From contig NZ_AP012323.1 of NCBI RefSeq assembly GCF_001025135.1, positions 558,001 to 622,000 on the forward strand: a stretch of DNA of 64,000 nt. The letters are read 5' to 3'. The stretch's first letter is position 1. Each line of letters starts with the position of its first letter. The notes under the pieces are model-generated. The model did no database searches. It was not told the origin of the DNA and saw only the letters and a program-made list of their open reading frames with translations. Source of the stretch: Bifidobacterium bifidum ATCC 29521 = JCM 1255 = DSM 20456. GTDB taxonomy: Bacteria; Actinomycetota; Actinomycetes; Actinomycetales; Bifidobacteriaceae. Shown here piece after piece: positions 55,207 through 64,000 of the stretch. The position numbers and the translations under genes are program-made.

Positions 55207-56100
55207 CTATCGCATGTCGATCGCGCGGTCTGCCACCTCCTCGGCGGTAACGTTCCACAGCGCGTCCAGCAGCGCCACCTGGAACGAACCGGGGCCGTTG
55301 CTTCGTTTCTCGGCTATCTCGCCGGCCGTGTTGTACAGCGATGTGGCGGCGATCGCGGCGATCAGCGGCTGCGCGACGGCGAGATACACGGCGGTGACGC
55401 CGCCGAGCGAGCATCCGGCGCCGGTGATTTTCGTCATCATGGCGCTGCCACCCGCCAGCCGGTACACGTGTTCGCCGTCGGTCACCATGTCCGTCGCACC
55501 GGAGACGGCCACCGCCGCCGTGCCGTTGGCGCCGTGCCTCGCCATGAACCATGCGAGCCGCTGCGCCGGTGCGATGGCGGATTCCACGTCGTCGACGGAT
55601 TCCACGCCGGCGGGCTTGGATGCGGTAGCGGTCGCGGATTCCTCGTTCAGCCCCCACATGGCGTCGAGCGCGATGATCTCCGAGGCGTTGCCTCGGATCA
55701 CGGTCGGCGGATAGCGCTTGAATGACTGCAATATGGCGGTTCTGGTCTCTCCAATGCCGGCGGCGACGGGGTCGAGCACCCAGGGATGGCCGGTGTTGTG
55801 GAACGCCCTCGCCACTTGCGGCAGCGCGTCCTTGTAGAACGGCAGCAGGGTGCCGACGTTGATGTAGTCGGCGCCGCTGATCGTGGCGGTGTCGATGATG
55901 TCGTCCGGCAGGAAGCTCATGGCCGCCGCGCCTCCGGCGGCGAGCTGCGCGTTGGCGACAAGGTTGATGGTGACGAAATTGGTGAAGGACTGCGCCAGCG
56001 GCGTAGTCTCGCGTACCGTGCGCACCGCGTCCGCTATCTGCTCGCGCAGTGATGGCTGTGTTTGCGGCGATATCCGCGTGTTCGGCGATTCCTCGCTCAT
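55207..56100 (-). CDS. thiM: Hydroxyethylthiazole kinase
   Basis: Phosphorylates salvaged hydroxyethylthiazole. A 297-residue ribokinase-fold enzyme with SFTNFVTINLVANAQLAAGGAAAMSF, the VLDPVAAGIGETRT motif, IRGNASEIIAL, AVSGATDMVTDG and the catalytic KITGAGCSLGGV. ATG 56100 is eight bases after TAGGGAG; ATG 56106 is too close. That ribosome site is part of the upstream TPP riboswitch, so translation should be switched off by thiamine pyrophosphate. It is the first gene before thiE-thiC and supplies its thiazole substrate. Confidence 0.95.
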   Translation of the reverse strand: MSEESPNTRISPQTQPSLREQIADAVRTVRETTPLAQSFTNFVTINLVANAQLAAGGAAAMSFLPDDIIDTATISGADYINVGTLLPFYKDALPQVARAFHNTGHPWVLDPVAAGIGETRTAILQSFKRYPPTVIRGNASEIIALDAMWGLNEESATATASKPAGVESVDDVESAIAPAQRLAWFMARHGANGTAAVAVSGATDMVTDGEHVYRLAGGSAMMTKITGAGCSLGGVTAVYLAVAQPLIAAIAATSLYNTAGEIAEKRSNGPGSFQVALLDALWNVTAEEVADRAIDMR

Positions 56101-56108
56101 AATCATTG

Positions 56109-56196
56109 CTCCCTACGATGATCTTGACCAACAGGTTCAAAGGGTCAGGCGTGTGGCCTTTCTCAACTCGCGTACTGCTGCGGGTTCCCCTGCATT
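56109..56196 (-). ncRNA. TPP riboswitch (THI element)
   Basis: On the minus strand the region contains the conserved THI-box core: CAGGGGAACCCG, then GAGTTGAGA, then ACCCTTTGAACCTG, a variable arm, and ATCATCGTAGGGA. The final TAGGGAG doubles as the thiM ribosome site, eight bases before its start, implying control of translation by sequestering that site when thiamine pyrophosphate binds. All key conserved blocks are in order. Confidence 0.93.
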
Positions 56197-56494
56197 GTGC
56201 CCTTCAACGCTATGGCCCAATATGGACATTGTGTCTTGCGTTTCTTGAAGGTACGTGGTAATGGCGCCGTTTCGTTGCCGGCATGCGTTGCGTTGCGATT
56301 TTTCCGGCCCTGTATGGGGGGGCACAAGATTGGCGATGGCGACACGCCGTTTTTGTTAATGGCATTTACATGAAATACAGGTAATGAGATATCATTCTCA
56401 TGATCACCGTGTGGATATCGCATTGGTGCGTATACACTAACAGCAACAGAGCGGCGCGGCAGGCGCTCGTGGATTCAATGAAGAAGGAACGTTT
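56197..56494. other. Divergent region between the TPP riboswitch and bbgIII
   Basis: About 300 bp without a gene. It must hold the thiM promoter on one strand and the bbgIII promoter on the other. An inverted repeat ATGAGA-TATCAT-TCTCAT (56384-56401) is a candidate operator, and GTATACAC lies near 56430 as a possible -10. AAGAAGGA precedes bbgIII. Confidence 0.5.
56384..56401 (+). promoter_or_regulatory. Candidate operator before bbgIII
   Basis: ATGAGA and TCTCAT form 6-base arms around TATCAT, 94 bp before the bbgIII start. Short arms; no regulator can be named. Confidence 0.35.
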
Positions 56495-59400
56495 ATGGCA
56501 GTTCGCAGACTTGGTGGCCGCATCGTGGCTTTCGCCGCCACAGTGGCCTTGTCAATACCGTTAGGGTTGTTAACAAATTCAGCGTGGGCGGTCGAGGACG
56601 CCACCCGATCCGACTCCACCACGCAGATGAGCTCCACGCCGGAGGTGGTCTACTCCAGCGCCGTGGATTCCAAGCAGGATCGCACCTCGGATTTCGACGC
56701 CAACTGGAAGTTCATGCTGTCCGATTCCGTGCAGGCGCAGGACCCGACGTTCGACGATTCGGCCTGGCAGCAGGTCGACCTGCCGCATGACTACAGCATC
56801 ACGCAGAAGTACTCGCAGAGTAATGAGGCCGAAAGCGCGTACCTCCCCGGCGGCACCGGCTGGTACCGCAAGTCCTTCACCATCGACCGGGACCTCGCCG
56901 GCAAGCGCATCGCCATCAACTTCGACGGCGTGTACATGAACGCCACCGTCTGGTTCAACGGCGTCAAGCTCGGTACCCATCCGTACGGCTACTCGCCATT
57001 CTCCTTCGACCTGACCGGCAACGCCAAGTTCGGTGGGGAGAACACCATCGTCGTCAAGGTCGAGAACAGGCTGCCGTCCAGCCGCTGGTACTCCGGTTCC
57101 GGCATCTACCGCGACGTCACCCTCACCGTCACCGACGGCGTGCACGTCGGCAATAACGGCGTGGCCATCAAGACCCCGAGCCTCGCCACCCAAAACGGCG
57201 GCAACGTGACGATGAACCTCACCACCAAGGTCGCCAACGACACCAAGGCCGCGGCGAACATCACCCTCAAGCAGACCGTGTTCCCCAAGGGAGGCAAGAC
57301 CGACGCCGCCATCGGCACCGTCACCACCGCATCCAAGTCCATCGCGGCCGGTGCCAGCGCGGACGTGACCTCCACGATCACCGCCGCCTCGCCCAAGCTG
57401 TGGAGCATCAAGAACCCGAACCTGTACACCGTGCGCACCGAAGTGCTCAACGGCGGCAAGGTGCTCGACACTTACGACACCGAATACGGCTTCCGCTGGA
57501 CCGGCTTCGATGCGACCAGCGGTTTCTCGCTTAACGGCGAGAAAGTCAAGCTCAAGGGCGTCTCAATGCATCATGACCAGGGATCGCTCGGTGCGGTCGC
57601 CAACCGCCGCGCCATCGAGCGCCAGGTCGAGATTCTCCAGAAGATGGGCGTCAACTCGATCCGCACCACGCACAACCCCGCAGCCAAGGCGCTGATTGAC
57701 GTCTGCAACGAGAAGGGCGTCCTCGTGGTCGAAGAGGTCTTCGACATGTGGAACCGGTCGAAGAACGGCAACACCGAGGATTACGGCAAGTGGTTCGGCC
57801 AGGCCATCGCCGGTGACAACGCCGTCCTGGGTGGCGACAAGGACGAGACCTGGGCCAAGTTCGACCTGACCAGCACCATCAACCGTGACAGGAACGCCCC
57901 GTCCGTCATCATGTGGTCGCTCGGCAACGAGATGATGGAAGGCATCAGCGGCAGCGTCTCGGGCTTCCCGGCTACCTCCGCCAAGCTGGTCGCATGGACG
58001 AAGGCCGCGGACAGCACCCGCCCGATGACCTACGGCGACAACAAGATCAAGGCCAACTGGAACGAGTCGAACACCATGGGCGACAACCTGACCGCCAACG
58101 GCGGCGTGGTCGGCACCAACTACTCCGACGGCGCGAACTACGACAAGATCCGCACGACCCACCCCTCATGGGCCATCTACGGTTCCGAGACGGCGTCCGC
58201 CATCAACAGCCGAGGCATCTACAACCGCACCACCGGCGGCGCCCAGTCAAGCGACAAGCAGCTGACCAGCTATGACAATTCCGCAGTCGGCTGGGGTGCC
58301 GTCGCCAGCTCCGCCTGGTACGACGTGGTCCAGCGCGATTTCGTCGCCGGCACATACGTGTGGACCGGCTTCGACTATCTCGGCGAACCCACCCCGTGGA
58401 ACGGCACCGGCTCCGGCGCCGTGGGCTCCTGGCCGTCGCCGAAGAACTCGTACTTCGGCATCGTCGACACCGCAGGATTCCCGAAGGACACCTATTACTT
58501 CTATCAGAGCCAGTGGAACGACGACGTGCACACGCTGCACATCCTCCCCGCATGGAACGAGAACGTCGTCGCCAAGGGCTCCGGCAACAACGTGCCGGTC
58601 GTCGTCTACACCGACGCGGCCAAGGTCAAGCTGTACTTCACACCGAAGGGCAGCACCGAAAAGCGACTGATCGGAGAGAAGTCCTTCACCAAGAAGACCA
58701 CCGCGGCCGGATACACCTATCAGGTCTACGAGGGCACCGACAAGGACTCCACCGCCCACAAGAACATGTACCTGACCTGGAACGTGCCGTGGGCCGAGGG
58801 CACCATCTCCGCCGAAGCATACGACGAGAACAACAGGCTGATCCCCGAGGGGTCCACCGAGGGCAACGCGTCGGTGACCACCACCGGCAAGGCCGCGAAG
58901 CTTAAAGCCGATGCCGACCGCAAGACGATCACCGCGGACGGCAAGGACCTGTCGTACATCGAGGTCGACGTGACCGACGCCAACGGCCATATCGTCCCCG
59001 ATGCCGCCAACCGCGTCACCTTCGACGTCAAGGGCGCCGGCAAACTGGTCGGCGTCGACAACGGCAGCTCGCCGGATCACGACTCCTATCAGGCCGACAA
59101 CCGCAGGGCGTTCAGCGGCAAGGTGCTCGCCATCGTCCAGTCCACCAAGGAGGCGGGCGAGATCACCGTCACCGCCAAGGCCGACGGTCTGCAATCATCC
59201 ACAGTGAAGATCGCCACCACCGCCGTCCCCGGCACCAGCACCGAGAAGACGGTCCGCAGCTTCTACTACTCGCGCAACTACTACGTCAAGACCGGCAACA
59301 AGCCGAATCTGCCGAGTGATGTCGAGGTGCGCTACTCCGACGGCACGTCGGACCGTCAGAACGTCACATGGGACGCAGTCAGCGACGACCAGATCGCCAA

Positions 59401-62302
59401 GGCCGGTTCGTTCAGCGTGGCCGGCACGGTCGCCGGGCAGAAGATCTCCGTGCGTGTGACGATGATCGACGAGATCGGTGCGCTGCTCAACTATTCGGCC
59501 AGCACACCGGTCGGCACGCCCGCCGTGCTGCCTGGCTCGCGTCCGGCCGTGCTGCCCGACGGCACCGTGACCAGCGCGAACTTCGCCGTCCACTGGACCA
59601 AGCCCGCCGACACCGTGTACAACACGGCCGGCACCGTCAAGGTCCCCGGCACCGCCACCGTCTTCGGCAAGGAGTTCAAGGTCACCGCGACGATTCGCGT
59701 GCAGCGGTCGCAGGTCACCATCGGCAGCAGCGTCTCCGGCAATGCACTGCGCCTGACTCAGAACATCCCCGCCGACAAGCAGTCCGACACGCTGAACGCC
59801 ATCAAGGACGGCTCCACGACCGTCGACGCCAATACCGGCGGCGGCGCGAACCCGTCAGCATGGACCAACTGGGCGTACTCGAAGGCCGGCCACAACACCG
59901 CCGAGATCACCTTCGAGTACGCGACCGAGCAGCAGCTCGGCCAGATTGTCATGTACTTCTTCCGCGACAGCAACGCGGTGAGGTTCCCCGACGCCGGCAA
60001 GACGAAGATCCAGATCTCCGCGGACGGCAAGAACTGGACGGATCTCGCTGCCACGGAGACCATCGCGACCCAGGAGTCGTCCGACCGAGTCAAGCCGTAC
60101 ACCTATGACTTCGCTCCGGTGGGAGCCACGTTCGTCAAGGTCACGGTCACCAACGCCGACACCACAACCCCCAGCGGCGTGGTCTGCGCCGGCCTGACCG
60201 AGATCGAGCTGAAGACCGCGACCAGCAAGTTCGTCACGAACACGTCCGCCGCGCTCTCGTCGCTGACAGTGAACGGCACGAAGGTCTCCGACTCCGTGCT
60301 CGCCGCCGGCTCCTACAACACGCCCGCGATCATCGCGGACGTCAAAGCCGAGGGCGAAGGCAACGCCAGCGTCACCGTGCTGCCCGCGCACGACAACGTG
60401 ATCCGCGTGATCACCGAGTCCGAGGACCACGTCACGCGCAAGACCTTCACCATCAACCTGGGCACGGAGCAGGAATTCCCCGCAGACTCCGATGAGCGCG
60501 ACTACCCGGCCGCCGACATGACGGTCACCGCGGGCAGCGAGCAGACGTCCGGCACCGCGACCGAAGGCCCGAAGAAATTCGCGGTCGACGGCAACACCAG
60601 CACGTACTGGCATTCCAACTGGACGCCCACCACCGTGAACGACCTGTGGATCGCCTTCGAGCTCCAGAAACCCACCAAGCTCGACGCGCTGCGCTACCTG
60701 CCGCGCCCCGCGGGCAGCAAGAACGGCTCCGTCACCGAATACAAGGTTCAGGTCAGCGATGACGGCACCAACTGGACCGACGCGGGCTCCGGCACATGGA
60801 CCACCGATTACGGCTGGAAGCTCGCCGAGTTCAATCAGCCGGTGACCACCAAGCACGTGCGGCTCAAGGCCGTCCACACCTATGCGGATTCCGGCAACGA
60901 CAAGTTCATGTCCGCCTCCGAAATCCGCCTGCGCAAGGCCGTCGACACCACCGACATCAGCGGCGCGACCGTGACCGTGCCCGCCAAGCTGACCGTCGAC
61001 CAGGTGGACGCCGACCATCCCGCCACCTTCGCCACGAAGGACGTGACGGTGACGTTGGGCGACGCCACGCTGCGCTACGGCGTGGACTACCTGCTCGACT
61101 ACGCGGGCAACACCGCCGTCGGCACGGCCACGGTGACCGTGCGCGGCATCGACAAGTACTCCGGCACCGTCGCCAAGACGTTCACCATCGAACTGAAGAA
61201 CGCCCCGGCGCCGAAACCGACGCTGACCTCGGTGAGCGTCAAGACCAAGCCTTCCAAGCTGACCTATGTGGTCGGCGACGCGTTCGACCCGGCAGGACTG
61301 GTGCTGCAGCTCAACTATGACGACGACAGCACCGGCACCGTGACCTGGAACACGCAGACGGCCGGCGGCTTCACGTTCAAGCCTGCGCTCGACGCGAAGC
61401 TCAAGGTCACCGACAAGACCGTCACCGTCACCTACCAGGGCAAGTCCGCGGTCATCGACATCACCGTCTCGCAGCCCGCCCCGACCGTCAGCAAGACGGA
61501 TCTGGACAAGGCCATCAAGGCGATCGAGGCCAAGAACCCGGATTCGTCCAAGTACACGGCCGACTCGTGGAAGACCTTCGCGGACGCCATGGCGCATGCC
61601 AAGGCCGTCATCGCGGATGATTCCGCCACCCAGCAGGACGTCGATAACGCGCTCAAGGCGCTGACCGACGCCTACGCCGGGCTGACCGAGAAGACGCCCG
61701 AACCCGCCCCCGTCAGCAAGTCCGAGCTGGACAAGAAGATCAAGGCGATCGAGGCCGAGAAGCTGGACGGGTCGAAGTACACGGCCGAGTCGTGGAAGGC
61801 GTTCGAGACCGCCCTGGCGCATGCCAAGGCCGTCATCGCCAGCGATTCCGCCACCCAGCAGGATGTGGACGCGGCCCTTGGCGCCCTGACCTCCGCTCGC
61901 GACGGACTGACCGAGAAGGGCGAGGTCAAGCCCGACCCGAAGCCCGAACCGGGCACCGTCGACAAGGCGGCGCTGGATAAGGCGGTCAAGAAGGTCGAGG
62001 CCGAGAAGCTGGACGGGTCGAAGTACACGGCCGAGTCGTGGAAGGCGTTCGAGACCGCCCTGGCGCATGCCAAGGCCGTCATCGGCAACGCCAACTCCAC
62101 GCAGTTCGACATCGACAACGCGCTGTCGATGCTCAACGACGCCCGCGCCGCGCTCAAGGAGAAGCCCGGCCGCATCATCGCCATCATCGATGGCGGCGCA
62201 CTGAGCAAGACCGGCGCATCCGTCGCCATCATCGCCTCCGTCGCGGCCGCGATGCTGGCGGTCGGTGCCGGCATCATGGCGTTGCGCCGCAAGCGCTCCT
62301 GA
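56495..62302 (+). CDS. bbgIII: Secreted GH2 beta-galactosidase BbgIII
   Basis: The 1,935-residue surface enzyme hydrolyses lactose and beta-galactosides and forms galacto-oligosaccharides. Length and sequence agree with my memory of B. bifidum BbgIII. Residues 1-32 are the signal peptide (NSAWA/VED). GH2 sugar-binding, Ig-like and TIM-barrel domains span about 60-600, with acid/base Glu479 in MWSLGNEMM and nucleophile Glu565 in YGSETASA. Further Ig-like domains follow, then discoidin-like (F5/8C) domains, including TEGPKKFAVDGNTSTYWHSNWTP near 1350, three FIVAR-type repeats (about 1665-1890), and an LSKTG-membrane helix-RRKRS anchor. AAGAAGGA supports the start. Truncated forms of this protein are known to be strongly transgalactosylating. 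Confidence 0.96.
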   Translation: MAVRRLGGRIVAFAATVALSIPLGLLTNSAWAVEDATRSDSTTQMSSTPEVVYSSAVDSKQDRTSDFDANWKFMLSDSVQAQDPTFDDSAWQQVDLPHDYSITQKYSQSNEAESAYLPGGTGWYRKSFTIDRDLAGKRIAINFDGVYMNATVWFNGVKLGTHPYGYSPFSFDLTGNAKFGGENTIVVKVENRLPSSRWYSGSGIYRDVTLTVTDGVHVGNNGVAIKTPSLATQNGGNVTMNLTTKVANDTKAAANITLKQTVFPKGGKTDAAIGTVTTASKSIAAGASADVTSTITAASPKLWSIKNPNLYTVRTEVLNGGKVLDTYDTEYGFRWTGFDATSGFSLNGEKVKLKGVSMHHDQGSLGAVANRRAIERQVEILQKMGVNSIRTTHNPAAKALIDVCNEKGVLVVEEVFDMWNRSKNGNTEDYGKWFGQAIAGDNAVLGGDKDETWAKFDLTSTINRDRNAPSVIMWSLGNEMMEGISGSVSGFPATSAKLVAWTKAADSTRPMTYGDNKIKANWNESNTMGDNLTANGGVVGTNYSDGANYDKIRTTHPSWAIYGSETASAINSRGIYNRTTGGAQSSDKQLTSYDNSAVGWGAVASSAWYDVVQRDFVAGTYVWTGFDYLGEPTPWNGTGSGAVGSWPSPKNSYFGIVDTAGFPKDTYYFYQSQWNDDVHTLHILPAWNENVVAKGSGNNVPVVVYTDAAKVKLYFTPKGSTEKRLIGEKSFTKKTTAAGYTYQVYEGTDKDSTAHKNMYLTWNVPWAEGTISAEAYDENNRLIPEGSTEGNASVTTTGKAAKLKADADRKTITADGKDLSYIEVDVTDANGHIVPDAANRVTFDVKGAGKLVGVDNGSSPDHDSYQADNRRAFSGKVLAIVQSTKEAGEITVTAKADGLQSSTVKIATTAVPGTSTEKTVRSFYYSRNYYVKTGNKPNLPSDVEVRYSDGTSDRQNVTWDAVSDDQIAKAGSFSVAGTVAGQKISVRVTMIDEIGALLNYSASTPVGTPAVLPGSRPAVLPDGTVTSANFAVHWTKPADTVYNTAGTVKVPGTATVFGKEFKVTATIRVQRSQVTIGSSVSGNALRLTQNIPADKQSDTLNAIKDGSTTVDANTGGGANPSAWTNWAYSKAGHNTAEITFEYATEQQLGQIVMYFFRDSNAVRFPDAGKTKIQISADGKNWTDLAATETIATQESSDRVKPYTYDFAPVGATFVKVTVTNADTTTPSGVVCAGLTEIELKTATSKFVTNTSAALSSLTVNGTKVSDSVLAAGSYNTPAIIADVKAEGEGNASVTVLPAHDNVIRVITESEDHVTRKTFTINLGTEQEFPADSDERDYPAADMTVTAGSEQTSGTATEGPKKFAVDGNTSTYWHSNWTPTTVNDLWIAFELQKPTKLDALRYLPRPAGSKNGSVTEYKVQVSDDGTNWTDAGSGTWTTDYGWKLAEFNQPVTTKHVRLKAVHTYADSGNDKFMSASEIRLRKAVDTTDISGATVTVPAKLTVDQVDADHPATFATKDVTVTLGDATLRYGVDYLLDYAGNTAVGTATVTVRGIDKYSGTVAKTFTIELKNAPAPKPTLTSVSVKTKPSKLTYVVGDAFDPAGLVLQLNYDDDSTGTVTWNTQTAGGFTFKPALDAKLKVTDKTVTVTYQGKSAVIDITVSQPAPTVSKTDLDKAIKAIEAKNPDSSKYTADSWKTFADAMAHAKAVIADDSATQQDVDNALKALTDAYAGLTEKTPEPAPVSKSELDKKIKAIEAEKLDGSKYTAESWKAFETALAHAKAVIASDSATQQDVDAALGALTSARDGLTEKGEVKPDPKPEPGTVDKAALDKAVKKVEAEKLDGSKYTAESWKAFETALAHAKAVIGNANSTQFDIDNALSMLNDARAALKEKPGRIIAIIDGGALSKTGASVAIIASVAAAMLAVGAGIMALRRKRS
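61748..62084 (+). repeat. Repeated FIVAR-coding segment in bbgIII
   Basis: A stretch of about 90 bp coding EAEKLDGSKYTAESWKAFET and ALAHAKAVI occurs at about 61750 and again 246 bp downstream, apparently identical at DNA level. A third, more diverged copy lies at about 61525. Confidence 0.88.
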
Positions 62303-62477
62303 CCCACACGAGACTCTCGCGAGTCTCCCCGGGTGCCCCGTCGACGATCATGCCGGCGGGGCACCCGCATATCCGCAGGTTGGATGCTGCCGAACAAGGC
62401 GGCATGCTGTCACCGTCTGCCGTTAGACTCGTGCGAGCATACTAAGTCCCCAAACCGTTCAAACCAGAAGGTGCATT

Positions 62478-63998
62478 GTGGCTGTTTCTAAACTCGATGA
62501 AGTCGTATCCCTCGCCAAGCGGCGCGGATTCGTGTTCCCCGCCGGCGAAATCTATGGCGGCACCCGTTCCGCATGGGATTACGGCCCCCTCGGCGTCGCC
62601 CTGAAAGACAATATCAAGCGTGAATGGTGGCGCTCCATGGTCGTCACCCGCGGCGACGTGGTGGGCGTGGACACATCCATCATCCTGCCGCCGGCCGTAT
62701 GGGTCGCTTCGGGTCACGTCTCAGTGTTCAACGATCCGCTGATCGAATGCCTCAAGTGCCACAAGCGCCAGCGTTCCGACAAGCTGGAGGAGTCCTACGC
62801 CGAAAAGCACGGCGACAAGCTGCCCGAGAACGGTCTCAAGGACATCGTCTGCCCCGAGTGCGGCACCCGCGGCGAGTGGACCGAACCGCGTGACTTCAAC
62901 ATGATGCTGCGCACCCACCTCGGGCCGGTCGAGGACGAGAACAGCCTGCACTACCTGCGCCCCGAGACCGCGCAGGGCATCTTCGTCGACTTCAAGAACG
63001 TGATGACCTCCTCGCGTTCCAAGCCGCCGTTCGGCATCGCCAACATGGGCAAGTCCTTCCGCAACGAGATCACGCCCGGCAACTTCATCTTCCGCACCCG
63101 TGAGTTCGAGCAGATGGAGATGGAGTTCTTCGTGGTGCCCGGCACCGACGAGGAATGGCACCAGTACTGGATCGACACCCGCACCCGCTGGTACACCGAC
63201 CTGGGCATCAACCCCGAGAACCTGCGTCACTACGAGCACCCGAAGGAGAAGCTCTCCCACTACTCGAAGCGCACGGTCGACATCGAATACAAGTTCGGTT
63301 TCCAGGGCTCCGACTGGGGTGAGCTCGAAGGCATCGCCAACCGCACCGACTACGACCTGAGCGCGCATTCCAAGCACTCCGGCGAGGATCTGAGCTACTT
63401 CAACCAGGCCGCCGGCGAGAAGTTCGTGCCGTACGTCATCGAGCCGGCCGCCGGCCTGACCCGTTCCCTGATGGCGTTCCTCGTTGACGCCTACGACGTC
63501 GACGAGGCGCCGAACACCAAGGGCGGCGTCGACAAGCGCACCGTGCTGCGTCTCGACCCGCGTCTTGCTCCGGTCAAGGCCGCCGTGCTGCCGCTGAGCA
63601 AGAAGCCCGAGCTGCAGTCCATCGCCCACGATCTGGCCGCCGACCTGCGTCAGCACGAGTGGATGATCGACTACGACGAGGCCGGTGCCATCGGCCGCCG
63701 TTACCGTCGTGAGGACGAGATCGGAACGCCGCTGTGCATCACCGTCGATTTCGACACGATCGACGACCAGGCCGTCACCATCCGCGAACGTGACACGATG
63801 CAGCAGGAGCGCGTCGCGCTCGACAAGGTCGCCGACTACGTGGCCGCCCGCGTGTCCGAGAAGCGCGTGCGCTACCCCGAGGGCCCCGTCAGCATCACCG
63901 GCACCAAGGCCGCCGACGGCGGCACCGACGTCGCCAAGGAGACCGGCGTGGACGAGTCCGCCCCGGTCAAGGTCGCCGAGGCCGGTGGCCTGTACTGA
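62478..63998 (+). CDS. glyS: Glycyl-tRNA synthetase (dimeric, class II)
   Basis: Charges tRNA-Gly. The 506-residue single-chain form is typical of Actinobacteria. Class II motifs are visible: [66 protein letters not shown], and the late [20 protein letters not shown]; the anticodon-binding domain follows (about 360-460, [16 protein letters not shown]). CHKCQ-like zinc ligands are present as CLKCHKRQ and CPECG. It starts at GTG 62478. The last 35 residues are an extra acidic/Ala-rich tail. It is an isolated essential gene downstream of bbgIII. Confidence 0.97.
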   Translation: MAVSKLDEVVSLAKRRGFVFPAGEIYGGTRSAWDYGPLGVALKDNIKREWWRSMVVTRGDVVGVDTSIILPPAVWVASGHVSVFNDPLIECLKCHKRQRSDKLEESYAEKHGDKLPENGLKDIVCPECGTRGEWTEPRDFNMMLRTHLGPVEDENSLHYLRPETAQGIFVDFKNVMTSSRSKPPFGIANMGKSFRNEITPGNFIFRTREFEQMEMEFFVVPGTDEEWHQYWIDTRTRWYTDLGINPENLRHYEHPKEKLSHYSKRTVDIEYKFGFQGSDWGELEGIANRTDYDLSAHSKHSGEDLSYFNQAAGEKFVPYVIEPAAGLTRSLMAFLVDAYDVDEAPNTKGGVDKRTVLRLDPRLAPVKAAVLPLSKKPELQSIAHDLAADLRQHEWMIDYDEAGAIGRRYRREDEIGTPLCITVDFDTIDDQAVTIRERDTMQQERVALDKVADYVAARVSEKRVRYPEGPVSITGTKAADGGTDVAKETGVDESAPVKVAEAGGLY

Positions 63999-64000
63999 TC

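Overview
The window is a gene-dense, high-GC actinobacterial chromosome segment, almost certainly Bifidobacterium bifidum. The strongest evidence is the 1,935-residue secreted GH2 beta-galactosidase at 56495-62302, whose length and sequence I recognise from memory as BbgIII (the 'BIF' lactase) of that species. Supporting signs are an anaerobic ribonucleotide reductase with its activase, a giant 2-hydroxyacyl-CoA dehydratase activase-type protein, and large surface glycosidases ending in FIVAR modules and a membrane anchor. I saw no phage, integrase, transposase or CRISPR array. All identifications rest on reading the sequence and on family knowledge; no database search was run.

Layout. 1-9.3 kb: a hypothetical protein, an orphan Vsr endonuclease, an aminotransferase, a Ppx/GppA phosphatase, a DUF4391 protein, a sulfur-relay pair (MoeB/ThiF-type E1 and a rhodanese-TusA-DsrE fusion), a nucleoside hydrolase and a LacI remnant. 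9.9-13.3 kb: tRNA-Arg(CCT), a membrane-anchored EEP phosphodiesterase and exonuclease VII (XseA, XseB). 13.5-16.9 kb: nrdD and nrdG, with tandem NrdR-box-like sites in front and a long perfect inverted repeat between them. 17.5-24.8 kb: the CoA-activase giant, a membrane-anchored extracytoplasmic protein and a GshA-type ligase. 25.1-30.6 kb: a 1,815-residue secreted beta-helix protein (possible GH136 lacto-N-biosidase) with perfect internal repeats. 30.8-35.3 kb: a MarR regulator and a two-subunit ABC exporter whose second subunit is frameshifted. 35.5-40.3 kb: patatin, murI, dapF, VKOR and a PHP phosphoesterase.

40.4-47.1 kb is a block I associate with other Actinobacteria: DUF3107, an APH-fold protein, a UvrD2-type helicase, a DUF2342 protein, a Lon-like membrane protease and DUF3052. 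Here the APH protein lacks its catalytic triad, the DUF2342 protein reads RExxH at the expected HExxH site, and the Lon-like protein lacks a PDZ domain.

47.3-56.2 kb holds a LacI regulator and the thiamine genes (an MTH1187-type thiamine-binding protein, thiD, a thiE-thiC fusion and thiM), interrupted by an AAA ATPase and a small membrane protein. thiM is preceded by a clear TPP riboswitch. The set makes the pyrimidine half of thiamine and salvages the thiazole half. 56.5-64 kb: BbgIII and glycyl-tRNA synthetase.

Intergenic DNA is unusually rich in perfect or near-perfect palindromes, some nested and some sharing sequence between sites. They are listed individually below.
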